Positions 6,655 through 9,838 of a stretch of 9,838 nucleotides of DNA are shown one piece after another. Source of the DNA: an uncultured Bacilli bacterium (lineage in GTDB: Bacteria > Bacillota_I > Bacilli_A > RF39 > UBA660); NCBI GenBank assembly GCA_934130485.1, contig CAKOYE010000037.1, positions 1 to 9,838 of the forward strand, given 5' to 3'. The number at the start of each line of letters is the position of its first letter. Position 1 is the stretch's first letter. A program made the translations under genes and the position numbers. A model generated the notes under the pieces. The model did no database searches and was not told where the DNA came from. It saw nothing but the letters and a program-made list of their open reading frames with translations.

Positions 6655-7425
6655 ATGTCAAATTATTTAAATAAAGACAGTTTAAACTTTATAGATTATG
6701 ATAATGTTGATGAAAATAAAAGCAGAATTAAATTACAAAAAATAGAGGGAACATATTTTATAATTTATGAGTTTCAAAAATTTAATACTTATAAGGATAC
6801 TAGTGATGAAACAAATTACGTCGTTTTGGGTCGTTTTTATGTTAAAGAAAATGAAATTTGGAAAACTGATTATGAAATGGTTCAAAAATACATATTATCA
6901 CTTATAAAAAATTATCTTTTACCTTTTGATTTAATAAAATCAAGAAAACTTCACGATATGAATTTACGAAAATTTATTTTTAATAATGATTTAAATGATA
7001 GTATTATAAATAGATTAGAGTTTACACAAGAAGGATTTGATTTAATTACTAATAAGTTCTTATTTACTGGTGGAAAAATAGAAAGAACAATAATGTTTGA
7101 TAATAGCTATAATCACTATGATGAGTTAGTAAAGAGTGAAAATTTTAAGTATTTTAAAAAAATTGAGTTTTACTATTATAATTATTTTTTTAATGATAAT
7201 GAACTTAATAATATTACATTAGATGAGGTTATTAGATATGTTGACTTTAATAAATTAAGATTAGAAAATGTTATTATAGCTAATTCAAATTCGCTTCAAC
7301 AAATATACTTTTCCTTAAATGATTGGAAGGCTGAAAATGAATTTTTAGTAACATTTGTTGATTCGCAAATTGAATTAAGAAAGAATGGTATTCAAAAGGA
7401 ATTTGTTAATATAAAAAATAAATAA
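6655..7425 (+). CDS. hypothetical protein of 256 residues downstream of secG
   Basis: I do not recognise this family. The protein is soluble-looking, rich in Asn, Asp, Lys, Phe and Tyr, without a signal peptide or membrane segment. The first part (about 1-80) reads like beta strands (GTYFIIYEFQKF, NYVVLGRFYVKE). The middle is predicted helical (EMVQKYILSLIKNYLLPFDLIKS). A YYYNYFF aromatic run lies near 173-179. No catalytic motif, cysteine cluster or repeat is obvious. The start at 6655 has no strong Shine-Dalgarno of its own and lies six bases after the secG stop, so re-initiation or coupling is likely. Base composition matches its neighbours. In many Bacillota secG is followed by rnr (ribonuclease R) and smpB; neither is here. 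The gene ends within the left arm of a bidirectional terminator. It may be lineage-specific. Confidence 0.8.
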   Translation: MSNYLNKDSLNFIDYDNVDENKSRIKLQKIEGTYFIIYEFQKFNTYKDTSDETNYVVLGRFYVKENEIWKTDYEMVQKYILSLIKNYLLPFDLIKSRKLHDMNLRKFIFNNDLNDSIINRLEFTQEGFDLITNKFLFTGGKIERTIMFDNSYNHYDELVKSENFKYFKKIEFYYYNYFFNDNELNNITLDEVIRYVDFNKLRLENVIIANSNSLQQIYFSLNDWKAENEFLVTFVDSQIELRKNGIQKEFVNIKNK

Positions 7426-7452
7426 TACTTGGTTAAATATCAAGTATTATTT
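7420..7452. terminator. bidirectional intrinsic terminator between convergent genes
   Basis: A perfect 12-bp inverted repeat, AAATAATACTTG-like (7420-7431) with its complement (7441-7452), surrounds a nine-base loop. On the plus strand it is followed by TGTATTTT; on the minus strand by TATTTTTTAT, so it can stop transcription both ways. The plus-strand stop (7423-7425) is inside the left arm and the minus-strand stop (7433-7435) is in the loop. It separates the secG-side transcript from the asparagine synthetase transcript. Confidence 0.85.
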
Positions 7453-9241
7453 TGTATTTTCTTGCCCAATAACTAAATTGGTATAAATAAGCAAGTAATT
7501 GTGGACCAGTCATTAATTGACCAAACCATGGATTTTTAAATGAACTACCATTTGAATCTATTAAAGCATTTAAAGAATTTTTATCAAATATTTTATAAAG
7601 AATTGATTTTTTATTTTTTAATTCTTTTTTTAATAAATTTTTTACAATTTTTGTATATTTTGGATTATGAGTTTTAGGATATGGATTTTTCTTTCGATTT
7701 GTAATTTCACTTGGTAATAAATTTTCAAATGATTTTCTAAGTAGTCCTTTTTCTATTCCATTATAAAGTTTATAATTGGTAGGAACATTCCACAAATATT
7801 CTATTAATTTTGTGTCAGCAAATGGTACTCTTGCTTCTAGGGACGCCCTCATTGTCATTCTATCTTTTCTTTCAAGTAATGTTGGCATAAACCATATCAT
7901 ATTTATATAAAATAAGTTTTTATATTGTTGTTCACTTTTATCTTTACATTTAGGGACTTCTTTTAATGTTTCTTTATATTTAAGTTCGATATATTTTTTT
8001 AAATTTAATTTTTCTTTTAATTCTTTATTTAATAAATTATTTCTTTCATCTATACTATCTATCCAAGGAAAATATTTTCTATTTCTAATTTTTTCATTAT
8101 AAAACCACGGATATCCACCAAAAATTTCATCTGCACATTCACCCGATAGAGCAACTTTAAATTTCTTTTTAATTTGTTTACTAAACCAATAAAGAGATGA
8201 ATCTATATCTGCCATACCAGGATAATCTCTTGCAATAACGCTTTCTTTAAGTGTTTTTGCTAATTTTTTTTGATTTATTATTTTATAATGATGCTTTGTT
8301 TTAAACGTATCACTCATAAGTTCGATAAATTGTTTGTCAGTTGATATTTGAAATTCATTTGATTTAAAATATTTTTGATTGTCTTTATAATCAATTGAAA
8401 ATGTATTTAGATTATTTAACTCTCTACTGCATACTGCACTTATAATACTACTATCCATACCACCACTTAAAAATGTACATATTTTAACATCAGAAACCAT
8501 TTGTCTTTTTATAGAGTCTGTTAGTAGTTTATTTACATTTTTAGTACATTCTTCAAAAGTATCATTAAATTCTTCCTCTTTAACTTGCCAATATCTTTTT
8601 ATAGTTATTTTATTTTGTTCATATTTTAAATAATGAGCTGGTCTTAATTCATATATATTTTTAAATATTCCACTTCCAGGTGTTTTAGATGGACCTAAAG
8701 CTAATAACTCTTGAAGTGAATTTTTATCTATTATAGGTTTCACTAAATCATTTTTAAGTAGTGCTTTTATTTCTGATGCAAATAGAAAATTATCGTTTAC
8801 TTTTGTATAAAAAATAGGTTTTACACCAAATCTATCTCTACCTATAAAAATACTCGATCCATCATATATCATAAAAGCAAATATACCTTCTAATTTATCT
8901 AGTATTTTTTCTTTATATTGAACATAACCTTTCAAAATAACCTCTGTATCACTATTAGTTAAGAAAACATAACCTTTTTCTATTAAATCGTTACGTAATT
9001 CACAAGTATTATATATCTCACCATTATAAACAATTGTATAATTTTTATAATTCATAGGTTGTTTGCCATTTTTTAAATCTATAATAGATAATCTTTGATG
9101 ACCTAATAGTAAATTTTTATCATAATAATATCCCGTTTGATCTGGTCCGCGATATTTTAAAGTTTTATTCATTTTTTTTATTATCTTTTTTTTCTTTAAT
9201 AAATTTTCTTTAGGATTATACCATCCTGTAAAACCACACAT
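7433..9241 (-). CDS. asnB: glutamine-hydrolysing asparagine synthetase
   Basis: This 602-residue enzyme makes asparagine from aspartate, ATP and glutamine in the cytosol. The N-terminal class II glutaminase domain starts MCGFTGW, exposing Cys2 as the nucleophile after Met removal. Arg50 (GHQRLSIID), NGE (74-76) and Asp98 (NSDTE) complete the glutamine site. The synthetase domain has the pyrophosphate loop LSGGMDSS (258-265) and SGECADEIFGGYPWF (366-380). The ECADEIFGGYPWF form recalls the roughly 600-residue clostridial/AsnO-like branch more than Bacillus AsnB, so the symbol denotes function and not orthology. Length is normal and no key residue is missing. The start is well supported by GGAGGT (9247-9252, minus strand) five bases upstream. 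It is transcribed divergently from dpaA and convergently with the secG-side transcript. Its own promoter within 9253-9344 is not clear. B. subtilis has a sporulation-linked paralogue (AsnO), which makes the dpaA neighbour suggestive. Confidence 0.95.
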   Translation of the reverse strand: MCGFTGWYNPKENLLKKKKIIKKMNKTLKYRGPDQTGYYYDKNLLLGHQRLSIIDLKNGKQPMNYKNYTIVYNGEIYNTCELRNDLIEKGYVFLTNSDTEVILKGYVQYKEKILDKLEGIFAFMIYDGSSIFIGRDRFGVKPIFYTKVNDNFLFASEIKALLKNDLVKPIIDKNSLQELLALGPSKTPGSGIFKNIYELRPAHYLKYEQNKITIKRYWQVKEEEFNDTFEECTKNVNKLLTDSIKRQMVSDVKICTFLSGGMDSSIISAVCSRELNNLNTFSIDYKDNQKYFKSNEFQISTDKQFIELMSDTFKTKHHYKIINQKKLAKTLKESVIARDYPGMADIDSSLYWFSKQIKKKFKVALSGECADEIFGGYPWFYNEKIRNRKYFPWIDSIDERNNLLNKELKEKLNLKKYIELKYKETLKEVPKCKDKSEQQYKNLFYINMIWFMPTLLERKDRMTMRASLEARVPFADTKLIEYLWNVPTNYKLYNGIEKGLLRKSFENLLPSEITNRKKNPYPKTHNPKYTKIVKNLLKKELKNKKSILYKIFDKNSLNALIDSNGSSFKNPWFGQLMTGPQLLAYLYQFSYWARKYKIILDI

Positions 9242-9292
9242 ATATTACCTCCACAGTTTAATATATGATAAATATTTTGATAAGTTACGTGT

Positions 9293-9319
9293 ACAAATTT
9301 TAATTTTTTTCATATAGTA
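9293..9319 (+). promoter_or_regulatory. candidate sigma-K promoter for dpaA
   Basis: AC (9293-9294), 16 bases, then CATATAGTA (9311-9319) matches the sigma-K pattern AC-N16/17-CATAnnnTA exactly. Transcription would begin near 9327, just before the Shine-Dalgarno AGGGGG (9335-9340) and ATG at 9345. In B. subtilis the spoVF (dpaAB) operon is read by sigma-K, so the match has biological support. A competing sigma-A-like pair (TTGATA 9277-9282, N16, TTTAAT 9299-9304) is also present, and either could arise by chance in such AT-rich DNA. Confidence 0.5.
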
Positions 9320-9344
9320 TATTGTGAATGTTTTAGGGGGATAT

Positions 9345-9838
9345 ATGAATTGTTTAATTTTAGGTGGAGATAAACGTTATTATGAAATAATACGTGATTT
9401 TAAAAATAAGAATTATAATGTTGATATGGTAGGCTACATAAATGAGTTTGCTGGTACTAGTTCTATAAATTATGATGATATTAATATCAAAAAATATGAT
9501 TTGATTTTGTTTCCTATAAGTGGAGTAGGAAATGATTTTATTATTAAAGGTGAGAAAAAGTTTAAAGTAGAAGCTGATCTTTTAAAAGACGTTAAAGAAA
9601 ATTGTTTAATTTTTTCAGGAATAAAAACTAATTGTTTAGAAGAAATGATGAAGTATTGTAAAAAAAATATAAATTTTTTAATGAATGATGAATCAGTCAT
9701 AAAGGAAAATTCAATTATTACTGTTGAAGGAATTATATCTGATATTATTACTAATACCGATATTACAATAAATAAAAGTAAAGTTTTAGTTATTGGATAT
9801 GGTAATATAGGATCTTACTTAACAAAAGTTTTAAATGA
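9345..9838 (+). CDS. dpaA: dipicolinate synthase subunit A, N-terminal part (runs off the window)
   Basis: The open frame from ATG 9345 continues to the window edge, giving 164 residues of a protein usually near 290-300. With subunit B it converts the lysine-pathway intermediate dihydroxytetrahydrodipicolinate to dipicolinic acid in the mother cell; the acid is then loaded with calcium into the spore core. Matches to Bacillus DpaA as I recall it are: LGGDKRYYEIIR near the start, an I-F-S-G-I segment at about 89-93, NSIITVEG (about 122-129), a T-D-x-T-I stretch, and VLVIGYGNIGSYLTK, a Rossmann Gly-x-Gly-x-x-Gly nucleotide-binding turn at about 148-160. The start follows AGGGGG at four bases. 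Upstream lies a candidate sigma-K promoter. dpaB would be expected next, outside the window. This gene is the best evidence that the organism forms endospores. Confidence 0.9.
   Translation, partial: MNCLILGGDKRYYEIIRDFKNKNYNVDMVGYINEFAGTSSINYDDINIKKYDLILFPISGVGNDFIIKGEKKFKVEADLLKDVKENCLIFSGIKTNCLEEMMKYCKKNINFLMNDESVIKENSIITVEGIISDIITNTDITINKSKVLVIGYGNIGSYLTKVLN

Noticed and set aside
9260..9267. CATATATT on the minus strand, resembling a sigma-E -10 for the asparagine synthetase
   Set aside because: No matching -35 element at the required distance, and TTGTAC (9291-9296, minus strand) has no good -10 at 16-18 bases; no promoter for this gene can be supported.
9470..9700. 76-residue minus-strand open frame
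   Set aside because: It is antisense to dpaA, whose protein matches a known family; a shadow frame.
1..9838. A defence system, toxin-antitoxin pair, integrase, transposase, riboswitch or CRISPR array
   Set aside because: Apart from the Fic-like tail, whose catalytic part is outside the window, no gene or repeat of these classes is visible, and composition is uniform with no sign of a recent insertion.

Overview
The window is very AT-rich (strong preference for A/T-ending codons, long A and T runs). It uses the standard bacterial code: TGA is a real stop (the deoD-like gene ends in TGA inside an ATGA overlap) and Trp is TGG, which argues against a code-4 Mollicute. Shine-Dalgarno sites are strong and Gram-positive in style (AAGGAGGAG, GGAGGT, AAAGGAG). 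A dipicolinate synthase A gene at the right edge implies an endospore former. Together these suggest a low-GC spore-forming Bacillota, possibly a host-associated Bacilli/Erysipelotrichia-like or clostridial lineage. The lineage cannot be fixed from the sequence alone.

Layout. Bases 2-142 are the C-terminal tail of a probable Fic-family protein. After a 200-base AT-rich gap with a good sigma-A-like promoter comes an exported or membrane-anchored protein of unknown function (343-996) with a tentative chagasin-like half. Next is a polyprenyl-phosphate glycosyltransferase of the GtrB/CsbB type (1065-2021) with its own extended -10 and an intrinsic terminator that encloses its stop codon. A second extended -10 starts a tightly packed run from 2141 to 7425: purine nucleoside phosphorylase, adenosine deaminase (ATGA overlap), two M16-family peptidase homologues of the YmfF/YmfH type (23-base overlap), then secG and an unrecognised 256-residue protein. 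A 12-bp bidirectional terminator separates this run from a convergent asparagine synthetase (7433-9241, minus strand). Divergent from that gene, dpaA begins at 9345 and runs off the window.

How the genes fit together. Adenosine deaminase and the phosphorylase form a short purine salvage route (adenosine to inosine to hypoxanthine plus ribose-1-phosphate). The two M16 proteins have complementary motifs: the downstream one has the zinc site, the upstream one has the C-terminal Gly-rich/Arg/Tyr motif, as expected for an obligate pair. M16 genes of this type lie some genes downstream of the spoVF (dpaAB) cluster in Bacillus subtilis, so finding dpaA a few kilobases away is a loose echo of that neighbourhood. 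The dpaA upstream region has an exact match to the sigma-K -10 pattern, fitting mother-cell expression late in sporulation.

I see no CRISPR array, transposon, tRNA, rRNA or recognisable defence cassette. The window is mostly ordinary chromosomal housekeeping. The two unrecognised proteins (343-996 and 6655-7425) are the places where something undescribed could be.
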